64,000 nucleotides of DNA from Harmothoe impar (Eukaryota > Annelida > Polychaeta > Phyllodocida > Polynoidae): assembly GCA_947462335.1 (NCBI GenBank), contig OX381716.1:2600438-2664437 (forward strand), read 5' to 3'. A program made the position numbers and the translations under genes. This document shows, one piece after another, positions 37,106-48,796 of the stretch (position 1 is its first letter; the number at the start of each line of letters is the position of its first letter). The notes below the pieces were generated by a model that was given only the letters and a program-made list of their open reading frames with translations, was not told where the DNA came from and did not search any database.

Positions 37106-39146
37106 TGTACAGTTAGGAATTTAGTCATGGACACAACTGTGATCCTGACTTTATTTTATCCAGTGTGAGATAACAACTGATTCCAAAAGGAAAATATGTT
37201 TTACAGTAAAAGTGAAATGTAAAGCGAAAACCTTCTCAGAGCTCCTGAATTGTTTACACACCAATTTGCAGCACTTCACCTCAGTATTTACCTCATTTGG
37301 TTGCTACAAAACTCACATTGCCTCAGAGACTGGCAGCCATTGCTCAGATAAAACAGCCGTCTTAATAGACTGGGGCTTTGGCATCACATCCTCTTCCTTA
37401 AAGGGGTACTGTCATGTATAACTCTCTATACACTGCAGCATGTGGCATCATGTCCTCATCCTTTAGGGGGCACTGTCATGTATAAAAACTGGCTGGCAAT
37501 ATATGACTATTGGAAGTCATGACCCCTTGCTTGTTATTTCTACAGACTTGGTGTTTGGGCTTACATTTAGCCCACATTCTAACACAAGGCTGTGGAAGGG
37601 AAAGCCACTCATGATGCTTTTACAGAATGTGACTGGCAATTTTCCAACCAGCTCACAATATTACGATTCATTTTAAGCCTTCTAATGCATTAAAGCCAAT
37701 TACAATGTTACATATTGACGCTTATGCTCTGTTCTCATCAGCCAACCAAGCTGGCCCCAGCTCACTTGCTCACTGACATATTATTGCTGAGAGTGTTTCC
37801 CATATCTTATTCATTCACAGCCGTATCAGGTCCCTAGAGACCACAGACAGCACCATTAAAATATTGCACTGAAACACACATCATAACTGCTCCACTAATG
37901 GCATCTAGACCACGGGGACAATTCAGTTCATTTTTCTGCGTCACGGGACCAATTAGTGAAACCAATTAGTGAGATATGTGAGCTGCCACTGGGACTGGGC
38001 CTGGTATTAAGAGCAGTAAATTGGTATTGTTGTGTTTTGTAATCAATCATAGAATAGACAATCCCATGTCCATAGCCATCCTTGTATCAGAGTAGATTCT
38101 ATGGCATCTTCACACTAGTGTAACCACACATGCAACATGGTGAGATTGTTACTGATGTAGCAAAGGCCTTTGTATGACTATCAGACTGTCAAACCACAAC
38201 ACCACAAACCCTGTGCCAACATAAAATACTAACCCCCCACCCATTTCTCTATTGTGTCTCCACTCCATGCCTGTCTGGCTGTCTGGCTAGTTCCCTCCCT
38301 ATGTCTTCACTTTACCCACACAGTAACATGACAGAAAGTGTTTTAGATTTACAATTATCCCAAGAGCATTATATCATTTTTGCTTTGGACGGAGTTTTTT
38401 CAAACATTGTTGTGAAATAAATGCTATATTGGGTCGGTAGAGAATAGACATAGTGCAGTAACTTTATGTAAGACACTATAGAATATACTGCTTTTAAAAC
38501 TCTTTGAAAGCCAAATCAGTTTATAGCACTGATCACATAGGCCTTAGCCTCACATTATAACTGGTGGGTTGTTTAGCTCTGCTGAAGTCAGTCCATACCG
38601 AACACAATCTCCCTTTGATTCTGATCAAAGTCAGCAGGAGGCAGAAGCAGTCTTGGTAGTGAGTGACAATTTGTCAATAATTTGTGCCGTCACGTCCAGA
38701 ATGGTATGTCGGGCCTGTCATCATCTCTAGTTTTACTCAGTCAGTCAGCCAGGCCTTCATCAGGTTAGGGAAATCCTGCCTTTAGTACCTCCCAGGGAAA
38801 AGGTACAGCGAGGGGGTTTCTCCCCTTGATTTTTGGGTGGATATACATGTAATTTTAGGTTCGACAAGAAAATCCAATTTGCTAATACCTTACCCTTATT
38901 TGCTGAGAATAATTAACCTACAAACAGGTTGACAATATAATTGGCTAGGTATATATGAATGGGCTTGCATAAAAGTTTTGTATTTCTTGAGATATAATGG
39001 ATTAAATGACAAAATATAGCCTAAATAAGGTATATTTGAATGTGGACTCCTACCCCCCCCCTCCCCTCCCGTCTGTATTAGACCCAGCACAGGGCGATCT
39101 CCCCTTGGAGGTGCGGACAGGGGGCGGCCCTTATCTCTACCGGCGG

Positions 39147-39170
39147 CCCTTATCTCTGTAGAGATAAGGG
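39147..39170. repeat. Perfect short hairpin, 11-bp arms
   Basis: CCCTTATCTCT-GT-AGAGATAAGGG, preceded by a direct copy of GGCGGCCCTTATCTCT. Confidence 0.7.
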
Positions 39171-40084
39171 CAGGACACCGACTATGAGGCTGCTTTAAGT
39201 AAAGGGGAATCTCCCCTTGCTGGCAGAACCTCCCTGGACAGGATTTCTACCTGTAATGGAGAATTCCCGGGATTATCCAGGCCTGTTCATTACTGCAGTG
39301 TAGTGGACACCTCATCTGTCAGGGCAAGTAGGGCTGTATACATGGCTGACAAAAAGCATGAATGGGTTAAACAGTGTCCTGAGTACAGGATGCTCCCAGC
39401 CTGGGTGTGTGAGGTGTGTGGACAGAACCACATGTGACTTGGGAATAATCAAAGATGGTAATCCTCATCCCTGAATGGACTCTAGTCAGCCTACCTCGCA
39501 TGGCAGTGTCTTTTACCATTACCTTGGTCGGATGGAGAGATGAGGGGGAGCATGTGTAAGGTGGGGACAATGTAGCAGAGACATGTCAGGAAAGAACACA
39601 GGAATAAACAACAACTCAATCCATCATATTGGGCCCGTTTTAGCATAGTTCTCAAATAGTTGTGAAGTCAAACCAGCACACGGTTGAAGGGGCAGTGCTC
39701 ATGTAGATTTCATACATTTTCGTCTTCATGATAAGAGTTACTTACACTATACATCATATGTACAATGACATGTGTGAGTCTTAATGAGGTATATTTACCA
39801 CCTGTTACACCGTCAGGCTGTTACCATTACAATAAAAGGAGGACCACTTTGGTAGCAGGGTATGTCAGGTGAGGGAAATGTGAGGGAGGAGTGCCTGTGC
39901 CTGTATGCCTGCACCTGGCTATACTCTCATTTATTCACACATACTCACGCAAGCCGACCTGACATGACACACCGATGTATACAATGTACAGTTGTGAGTA
40001 GTCGTAATGAGGGATTTGAAGTAGTGTAAAGAGCTAGGAGATATATGGATAGGCGTGGTTAAAAAAGTTGGTCTGCAGATTTAC

Positions 40085-40200
40085 TTGACAGTCATGTATC
40101 AACACATCATGCTGTTGCTACACTCTTAGATATGCTCCTTGAGGTCCAGCATGATGTGTCATGCTCAACTCACCAGTGCTGCATTGGTGCATCATGAAGA
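40085..40200. mobile_element. TTAA-family MITE fragment
   Basis: ACACATCATGCTGTTGC, CTCACCAGTGCTGCATTGG and TGCATCATGAAG in family order; ends lost. Confidence 0.45.
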
Positions 40201-40424
40201 AAAATTAATATGAAGCCTATGACGTCAGTCTGACTGTCAGATGTATTTTGAAAGTATTTTTCTACATGGAGTATTAGTAGCATGGTGCTATGTTGATATC
40301 AAGATACACACACCAACAACTTAAGCTGTGGTTATGATGTGTTGTCACTGCCTCTTCTTAGCTGCACGAATCATTTATTTTAAATTTTTTTGAACAAGAA
40401 TAAAGTCTATTTATTGCCTTTATT

Positions 40425-40560
40425 TGGCAGCTTTAAGCAACTTTAAACAACTAAATTTTTCTCCCGGATTAAAGTTGCTTCAAGCCGCTTAAATCAGGCT
40501 ATTACTATACTTTAAGTTGTGCTTAAAGTTGCTGAAATAAGTTGCTTTATTCAGTGTTAG
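40425..40560. repeat. GCAACTTTAAGC family, third site
   Basis: AGCTTTAAGCAACTTTAAAC followed by inverted relatives (TTAAAGTTGCTT, GTGCTTAAAGTTGCTG), so the motif is present in both orientations. Confidence 0.65.
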
Positions 40561-42051
40561 CTGCAAGTTTTATTATTACAAGAAAAGGTAGCTATGGTCA
40601 GCGATTTAAGGGCTCTTATTGCTTCTTGCCTTTTTTTCTCTCCTGTTGCTATAATGCATGAATGCCCTTATGGCGAGTAACTCATTCAAGCTTCATGCAA
40701 ACCACATTGCATTGTTGGAGCCAGCCCCAAAACCAGTGGACACGGTATGTCCAATCAATATTGACATATGGTTGTTGATGTTGATTAAACATTGATTCAA
40801 CGGTGATTCAATGACTTTTGTGCCCACTGGTAAGTGTGTCAGCTTGATGCATGAATACAGTCATGGTGTGACATTTATACACCATGACATAGTCCATCAA
40901 AATACTATGTGGTCCTTAAAGTGTAACATTTTGCACTATTTACTTAGGTACTGAGGTGATAAAGAATATCTGCTCAATGTTGTTGGATGAGATAAATCTG
41001 AAATTTCAATTATACATTAAAACACACAAGAACTCCTGATAACTTTGTTCTGTCAGACACAGAGCTGGCGGTGTGAAAAATGCTTCTAGTTAGAATCAAG
41101 AATGATGTATCATAAAACTATTCACACCACAGACTGAACACGGCGTCCCTCTCCTGCTCTGACTCATCCAGAATTCATGCCTTCTACTCACATCAATTTG
41201 ATTTACTTTCACATTTTTCACCAGACTCCCCGAGCATAGAAGAATGATGGCTCCCTCAGCTATTCTCCCCTCTCCCACTACAATAACATGTGTTTTTGAT
41301 AGCCACTAATGATTTCTGTTCTCCCCGTCTCCACGACAAATACATCAAAACTCTATAGCAACATAAATGTTTCCATAGCAACCAGGAAGTGCAGCCCTTC
41401 ATCAGAGATCAAAGGAAGCACAACTTCCTGTTAAGATTTAGGGTGGGGCCAGCCCCCTGGTGGGACTAATTCACATTACAGAAGTATTTTCGTGATGCAT
41501 GGGGTAGGTGGGAGTGGGAGGGTGTGGGGTACTATGGTACAAGTGGTTTGTGTTGTTATCAGCATCCAACTAGATTCTACTACAGTTCCTGTATAATAGA
41601 ACATATCTGGATGTAGGTATCCTCCATTATTGGTTCAGTTTGTGCAATTGTCATTTCCGCAAGCAGTATATAGATTACCCATGTAATCAAACAGTATTCA
41701 AATAACACAAGGCCTCAATTTCCATTGAAGCCTTGACACAGTTTCCACCAGCGCTTTATGGAAAGTAAATATGTCAGGCGGGATGACCATCTGCCAATTT
41801 CTGTACACAATCTGGTAATCAATGTCTCCCAGTCCAAAGCATGCAAAGTCTTCTTTCCAGTTTAACTCAGTCGTTTCCCAAATGCTATTCTCCACCAGGA
41901 TTATACAACAACTTTCTTGCTCCTCTTACATTAGATTATTCACCAGTCATACAATACTCAGCTATATTACATAGATTAAGAGCTTAAAACTGAACAACTG
42001 ATTTAAAAGCTTCTGCAGATTATGCATCCCAGCCGCCCTGTACCAGCCCTG

Positions 42052-42293
42052 TTAACCCTTCAAGGATGCTAAAAGTGGACATTTGTTGGCATGCTGAACC
42101 ACTGCAGTCCCGGCGAGTAACTTGCTGGTGCTGCATTGATGCATCATGCTGACCCTTTTGGAATGTCTCAACACCATAGGTTGGCATGATTTTGAATGCA
42201 GCAATGGTGAGTTATTCCGCAGGGCAGCATTCATGCATCATGATGACTAAGGGAATGATACATTAAGGCATCATGCTGTCCTTAAAGGGTTAA
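42052..42293. mobile_element. Complete TTAA-flanked MITE (242 bp)
   Basis: TTAACCCTTCAAGGATGCT at the left and TCCTTAAAGGGTTAA at the right, 13-15 bp inverted ends with TTAA on both sides; interior GCTGCATTGATGCATCATG words as in the copy at 26,687. Confidence 0.8.
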
Positions 42294-42970
42294 GCTCCCC
42301 TTCCTATATGCCATTATCAGTCAGGATTAATTTGTCACATCATCCTTATCTGACATGGAGATATATTATCATCACATACCAGTAGTAGGTAGGATATACC
42401 TTTTCCTGTCCATCAATACATCAGGCAGTCTGTGGAAAGCCTTCTTGTATTTTATTATTGCATAGAGATGTGGAGTCAGGTGGATAGCATAATTGCAATC
42501 AGCTAATACATACATGATTTTCTTTGATAAGACCAATCCCAAATAAATCATTGGGAGAAAAACAGTCATGTCCCTCATCGTATTTGAACTCACAGAGGCA
42601 TGACAAAATACTTTACTATGACAGAGCATTTCTTATTATGTATTGCTCATGTGCCTTAGGAATATAGGAAATGAGATATATAGGATGAGTAGCATATTTT
42701 GTTTGGAATCTTCCTAGGAAGAAAACAATTGTCTCTATGAAGAAGTCTAAGACTTAGAAAACGGCTTTCACCAGCAATCTGATTAATTAGTTTTGCAAGC
42801 TGACTACATTCTCCTGGATGCATTGTATGAAAACAGGCTCAAACCTCTGAACTATGTTGTTTTGGCTATTTCTGGCCCTCTTCAGGCTTATAGCCCTACA
42901 GAATAACCAGTTTTGCACCAATCTTTTCAAAAATTTGGTATATGTGAGAAAACATCCCAACTTATAAACC

Positions 42971-43317
42971 AATGTAGAGATCTCAACCAGTAGAGCTCAA
43001 TATTTACTTGCTGTATCCTACAATATAGAGATCTCAAACAGTATAGCTCAATATTTAACTGCTGTATCTTACAATATAGAGATCTCAACCAGTAGAGCTC
43101 AATATTTAACTGCTGTATCTAACAATGTAGAGATCTCAATCGGTAGAGCTCAATATTATGTGCTGTATTTTACAATGTAGAGATCTTAAACAGTGGAGCT
43201 CAATATTTAACTGCTGTATCTCACAATGTAGAGATCTCAATCAGTAGAACTCAATATTATGTGCTGTATTTTACAATGTAGAGATCTCAAGCAGTAGAGC
43301 TCAATATTTAACTGCTA
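42971..43317. repeat. 51-bp tandem array, about 6.8 copies with alternating variants
   Basis: AATGTAGAGATCTCAA starts units at 42,971, 43,022, 43,073, 43,124, 43,174, 43,225 and 43,275. In the later part, 51-bp units (TATTTAACTGCTG) alternate with 50-bp units (TATTATGTGCTG), a dimeric higher-order arrangement. Confidence 0.93.
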
Positions 43318-43595
43318 ACATCAGATCCAAAATATGTAAGGCCTGTGGAGCATTTCCACAACTCTAGATATAAAAGAAGCTGTACTAGCTAATGCTGAAA
43401 AAGGCTTAAGGTGCATTGATAAAATCCCATCTCCATTAGCAGATGAAAGGCAGTGATGCTGAAGCTGAGATGATTGGAAAGTGTGGTGTGTCAGGGTTAA
43501 GGTGACGACACAGGAAAAGCAGAGGGCATAGCGTCATCTGAAGATCAAGGTTGCTAAGATACATCTCTGTGATATTAAGGTATTTCTTAATCTTA

Positions 43596-43893
43596 AGGTG
43601 TATCTGCTGCCTTCCTGCTTGTCTGCATGTCTGCATGTCTGTCTGCCTGCTTCTCTACCTGTCTACCTGTCTGCCTACTTTTTTGCTTGCCTTCTTCCCT
43701 GCTTGACTCTCTACCGGTCTATGGCATTAAGTCCTCATCCCTGCCTACCTGCCTGCCTGCCTGCCTGGCTGCTAGCCTCCTGCCCTGCTTGCCTGCCTGC
43801 CTCCTTCCCTCCTTGGCTCCCTCCCTGCCTCCCTGCCTCCCTCACTCCCTCCTGCCATCCGTGCTGCCCCCCTCCCTCTTCCCTCCTTCCCTC

Positions 43894-43945
<52 letters not shown>

Positions 43946-43975
43946 CCTCTCTCTCCCTCCCTCTCTTTCTCCAAT
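43596..43975 (+). repeat. Polypyrimidine tract with (CTGC/CCTG)n and (CT)n
   Basis: Nearly pure pyrimidine strand: TGCCTGCC units, CCTCCCTCC units and an uninterrupted (CT) run at about 43,893-43,940. Long frames on both strands are low-complexity artefacts. The tract is triplex (H-DNA) prone. Confidence 0.95.
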
Positions 43976-44249
43976 ATTCAATGCTTCTTGACAGCTATTC
44001 AAGAACAATTCAAAAGCAGGTTGAGGGTTGGGTCTTGGACTGTACATGTCTTTCATCATATTCCTAAAATCAAGCCAGAACCGTTTCCTCTTGTATGGAG
44101 TTACTGTTTTACTTTCACTCCCTTTGTCAAGAGGTGGCACTGGGTACCCATTGTCAACTTCAGAGGGCATGCACGTGAAGGGGGGGGGGGGTACTGAGAG
44201 GACTTATAGGCAATATGGTTTCTTTGACCTTTCCCTTCAGTTCTAAGAT

Positions 44250-45420
44250 GTGGAGATTTAGTCTCATCCATTCAGAAGAAGACTTGTGTCTGTGAAGTAA
44301 TAATATATTGCTGTTTTTGTGTCTTGTAGTTGGAGGGGATATTGTTAGGATCTATACCTAGGTAAGGTTGTGGTCATATGAACAATGAAAGAAGGTTAGT
44401 GAAATAGACCAAAATTTGATTTTGCGAGAGGTATCCAGATTTAATCAGGCGACCCTCTCAAGTGGCCGAAGGTTTAAAAATTCTTGTTAGATTATCTATT
44501 ATTCTTGAGAACTGTTCAAGCCTTATTATATCAAAAGTACAAAGTTCTAAAAGTTCTAAGAAGCTAAAAACTGACTCGAATTGAAGCTACACCTTGAACT
44601 ACTTCATTTCCCGAATCTGAGGGTTATCTTGTCCCCCTCCTGTCTCACCCTTGCTCTGACAAGGTTTGCCTCACCTCATCTAGCAGTCTTCCTGGTCTGG
44701 CATCTCTAATAAGAGGAGTATCAGCCCCAGAGCAGCTGATGGGAGGTGTGATGGCTGGTTCTCCCCAGAAAGAAGTAAACCAGTCTGACACTTCTAATAC
44801 TAGGCCTGCAGGTAAAGTATCCACCAAATGAGGGGAGCTCTATAGACCAATGCAGCAAGAAACCGAGACAAAGTTTTAACATTTGTGAAGCCTGACAGAC
44901 AAATAGAGTAACATAATCTCAAAATCCTTCATTCCAATATATACTATTTAAACACTAATTGTCCCGTGACTCTCCTGATATGAGATGGCTATAAACATAT
45001 CCATTACAGACAATATTATGAGAATTCTGCTAAAGCCAACATAAACACAACTTAATTTTGAAAAAAGTCACCCTTTCTTGATGTAGGGGGTCTATAGTCA
45101 AGGTCTGGTCCCCGTCCTATCTGTCCTCCTTCAACAGCTAGGGTAGGGTCTGTAGGATGCAGTATTTGGCATAGCCAACTTGTCTAAAGAAACAAGAGCT
45201 GAATTCCTTTTTTTCATGGTTACATGTAGCTGTTATTACAGTATGTGCACTGCAGAAGGAGAGAAATAGACAGAGGGGTAGTTTGGGACTCCCCATCCAC
45301 AAGTCTGGTGTTACCGGAAACAAGCTAACATTGTAATGCGTGTTAGAGAAAAGAACAGTGAACTTCCACAGGAAATCTTCTAAGAAATAGTTTTTTTCCA
45401 CACCCCTGTATTGGGGACGT
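44250..45420. other. Non-coding, nothing recognised
   Basis: Ordinary AT-rich sequence between the polypyrimidine tract and foldback hairpin 2. No coding-like frame and no repeat homology noted. Confidence 0.5.
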
Positions 45421-45421
45421 G

Positions 45422-45592
45422 CTAATAAGTAGACAGTATTGACGCGAGTTTGTGGGATTGCTAAATATCACGTTGACCCTTTTAAAATATCTGTCGGAGC
45501 CCTCTATAAGGGCGATGACTGATATTTAAAAAGGGGATACGTGATATTTAGCAATCCCACAAACTCGTGTCAATACTGTGCTTATTATTAAA
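45422..45592. repeat. Foldback hairpin 2, about 85-bp arms centred on CCCTCTATAAGGG
   Basis: Left arm (TAATAAGTAGACAGTATTGA...GGGATTGCTAAATATCACG) is the inverse of the right arm (CGTGATATTTAGCAATCCCA...GTCAATACTGTGCTTATTA), roughly nine bases in ten. Same design as hairpin 1 (19,042): no loop to speak of and a GCCC-TATAA-GGGC core. It lies 1.4 kb from the end of the second recombinase locus. Confidence 0.9.
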
Positions 45593-45914
45593 TGCATTTT
45601 GTTAACCTAAATCCATTTTATTAACCTGAATCGTCTTCCTCACATCCGAACGCCGCCATGACACCTTGCTTGATACACACTTCCGGTCTGTGCCCCTGCG
45701 CCAAAAAATAGTCCCCCCCCTTCGATTGCCTAAATCATCTTTATTTGTACAAATTAGGCCTACTATGATCTTAAAAAAACATTAATTTATTAAAAAGAAA
45801 GACGATAATTCAGAAAAATAAAAAAATATATTGCTCGTTGACACCGTCCCCTTTTTTGCTCACCAGTCTAGATTTCGGCGCCACTGTTTGTCATTTTTTC
45901 GCCGAACTTTCAAG

Positions 45915-46235
45915 TTAAGAAGCCTCAACCAAATTTTCTGGGGGGTTAAGGCCTAATTTACCTATTGTACGTCCAAATATAGGATCTTTTCTCTTCCATG
46001 CGCTATGCTTCTTTCAATATAACTCGATTTTAAACCTAATAACCACCATATTATTTTTCGGGTTAAGTTGATGAAACCACTCGCTCCCTGCCACTGTCAA
46101 GCGCTTGCCTGGCGGCCACATTTTTATCTTCTTAAATTTCCCCGATCCATCATGTTAGAAACCCTCAACCAAATTTTCTTGGGGGCTAGGGCCTAATTCA
46201 GCTATTGTACCTGAAAATATAGGATGTTTTGTAGA
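45915..46235. repeat. Direct duplication, about 240-bp spacing
   Basis: CCTCAACCAAATTTTCTGGG...GGCCTAATTTACCTATTGTAC...AATATAGGAT at 45,922-45,986 recurs diverged at 46,163-46,228. Confidence 0.75.
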
Positions 46236-47818
46236 GCTTAGGCTAGGTTTCAAGCCAAAATATTCTATTTTAACCCCCAAACGGAGCCAATCAAAAAAAA
46301 ATGATATCGTCTCAATCTGAATGTAGGTCAACAATCAGCTGATCGCAGCGTCCGGTCCTTTTTCGTCTCTACTAGATTACATCGTTTTATTATAGGAAAT
46401 CAATGTTAAACTGCTCGATTTCAATGCAATCTATGAAAAGTAAGGCGACAAACTATCAAATACAACAGAAATACGATTTTATTTTGCTGGATATCCCACT
46501 CCCCCCACATTCCAGTAGCGCTAACGTATGTACAATGATTCAAATATCCGCCCGGCGAGTGGCAGCAGACAGCCCGCACGAGGAGGATAACTTCACTTCA
46601 GCTCGATGAAATAACACAAAATACATCACATATCGGAGGAAATACGGTTAAAACAAGCCAGGACATCAATTTTAAAGGTATTATGATGCTCTTAACAATC
46701 AAGTGTAAACATGTCCATTGAAATTAAGGCTAATACAAGTTAATTACAAGTCAGACACAGTCAAAACCGACCACGTTGTGCCACTTCATAGGCTCTGTCA
46801 ACTTTTGGCCTCACACAGAAGGTGTCGATGTCAAAGGCAGAATTCCACCAATCATTGTCAGATTTATTGCCTTAGAGGCCAAATCACTCAATAATTCCTA
46901 ATTCTCCACATGGGGGATTTTAGGGCTCAAGTGGGGCACAGTGGGGCTCATGTGGACCTGTGTTGATGACTGCTGGCTGGCAGAGACGTTTCAATAGTGA
47001 ACATGTACATAAATTGACCCCTGAATTGTTACATTTGCTCCAGTGAACATGCCTGCTACTATATCACGGGCTAAGGGCATCGATCCTCCCTGTGCCTGCA
47101 GTGCCCCACCCTGGGGAGCAGCGGCCAAGACGATACTGCGAGGAGCTGAAGTCGAAGTAGTGGCCTCTGGACCAGAAGCAGATTCAGTAGTGGCCTCTGG
47201 CCTCGAAGTGGGCCTAAAAGCGGATTCAACGAGGGCATGCCTCAAACTGGTTGCAGTGGGGGCTGGCCTAGAAGCGGATTCTGTAGTGGCCTTTGGCCTA
47301 GAAGCGGATGCAGCGGGGGCTGGCCTCGAAGTGGATGCAGCGGGGGCTGGCTCTGCATCTTCAGATTCGTCCTCCGTTGGAGTAGGCCTCGGTCTTAGAA
47401 TGGAGCGGGCTCCAGTGGATTCAGAGGATTTCCGCTTGTTCGGATTCCGATTCACTAGAATCTCACAAAGATTCCTCTGCTGTGGCATACTCAGTGTACG
47501 ATACCGGCATGCAGGAGATTTGTGATCATTGTCGCCCTTACAGTGTGCGATGTGATATTCAACTCGGCTGACATCCTGGACATCTTTTTGACTTCCTTCA
47601 TTATGTTGCTGATTGATTGGTACGACATCTGATTCTTGTACTCGCCAACGGATTCTCGCCAAGGGTGTTCCATGTCCCAGGAGCACTTCAGCTTTGGAGT
47701 TATGAAGAAGTGGGCCTTTGGGTCCTTTTGCTTCTCACTTCTCTTGGACGAGAGAAGCTTGTACATCCGAACCGGACATCGATCCGCATCATCAATCAAC
47801 CACATGTTCGGAGGAAAA

Positions 47819-47886
47819 GGTTTGGGTCAGGAAAAAAAAAGGTTTGGGTCAGGGAAAAAAAAGGTTTGGGTCAGGAAAAAAATAGG
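47819..47886. repeat. 27-bp tandem repeat, about 2.5 copies
   Basis: AGGTTTGGGTCAGGAAAAAA repeats three times directly upstream (minus strand) of the third recombinase fragment, where the missing core would be expected. Confidence 0.85.
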
Positions 47887-48478
47887 TGGTACTTCAGCAT
47901 GTTGACTTTACCATAACTGAGGCTCAGACATTTTAGGGGCCTCAAAATATCCAAAAATTGAAAAAAGCAAATGCAAGTTGAGCAGCGACGAGGCCGTATA
48001 TAGGATTTCAACAGGGTTTAGAAGCTGAAGTGACCCTAACTCAGGGGGGGCTTGGGGGGTCTTAAAATTATTTTTATTAAATGGGATATCGCAATCTGGG
48101 ATATTAAACATGTCACCTTTGATAAATATCAAGGGCAGATCTCAAAAATTGCTCTAACCCCCCCAAACAATTTTTTGTCGTTGAGCAATTTTTCATGTCA
48201 TTCTAGTAGCACTCATATTTGAGGGTTGTGCCGCTATTTGGTTTAGGGACTTCTACATGTTGGATTTCTTAATGAATCACATGACTAGAAAGGCCTAATA
48301 CTGGGGAGTTGAGAAAAATTATTTTGGGGCTCCCCCCCCCTTCTGTGCAATTTTAGAGCATATTTTCAGTTTGGCTCGGGCCACTGTCAGTCGGCGCCCA
48401 TAGACTCGCTATGGTAAAGCACTACCGGGTAGCGTCTGACCGAGTGAAAACTTCACCACAAAAGTTAATTTTTCTCAA

Positions 48479-48796
48479 TAACTACTGAATATTATGCAAT
48501 GGCACCTCGAAATCCTGCATCTATAGACATCTGTGGTAGTCCCTGCAAAAGGATTTGCTAATATATTGTGTCTGAAGGCTTCAAAACCTAAATGAGCAAA
48601 ATATGACAAGGCGCTCATGTTTAGGATTTTGGTGTAGGCGTGCCTTTAAAAAGTTTTCATCGCTATTCTTCAGTTTGCCTTTTTAATTATTTCGATATTT
48701 AGAGACGATATTTGAGCAAATCCTTTTGCGGGGACTAGGACAACTATGTAGAGATACAGGATTTCGGGGTGCCATTGCATTATATTCAGTAGTTAT
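48479..48796. repeat. Foldback 3, about 86-bp arms with a 143-bp spacer
   Basis: The left arm 48,479-48,564 (ACTACTGAATATTATGCAAT...CCCTGCAAAAGGATTTGCT) and the right arm 48,708-48,796 are inverse copies with scattered mismatches. It sits inside the broken recombinase gene between exon 2 and the third fragment, so it may be an insertion that interrupts the gene. Confidence 0.85.

Larger units (their letters stand above)
37106..42051. other. Non-coding stretch with scattered repeat fragments
   Basis: No credible exon series. Recognisable pieces: a phrase shared with 6,370-6,420 (CCAATTAGTGAGATATGTGAGCTGCC at about 37,965), a short perfect hairpin at 39,147-39,170, decayed TTAA-MITE pieces (about 40,085-40,200 and 40,655-40,900) and the GCAACTTTAAGC family (40,425-40,560). 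Confidence 0.6.

Noticed and set aside
42971..43317. CRISPR-like regular repeats
   Set aside because: Head-to-tail tandem units with no spacers; the genome is eukaryotic.
43598..44197. 199-codon plus and 132-codon minus frames
   Set aside because: Polypyrimidine low complexity.
46403..46609. 68-codon plus frame near the second recombinase
   Set aside because: No domain, no splice support, composition like flanking non-coding DNA.
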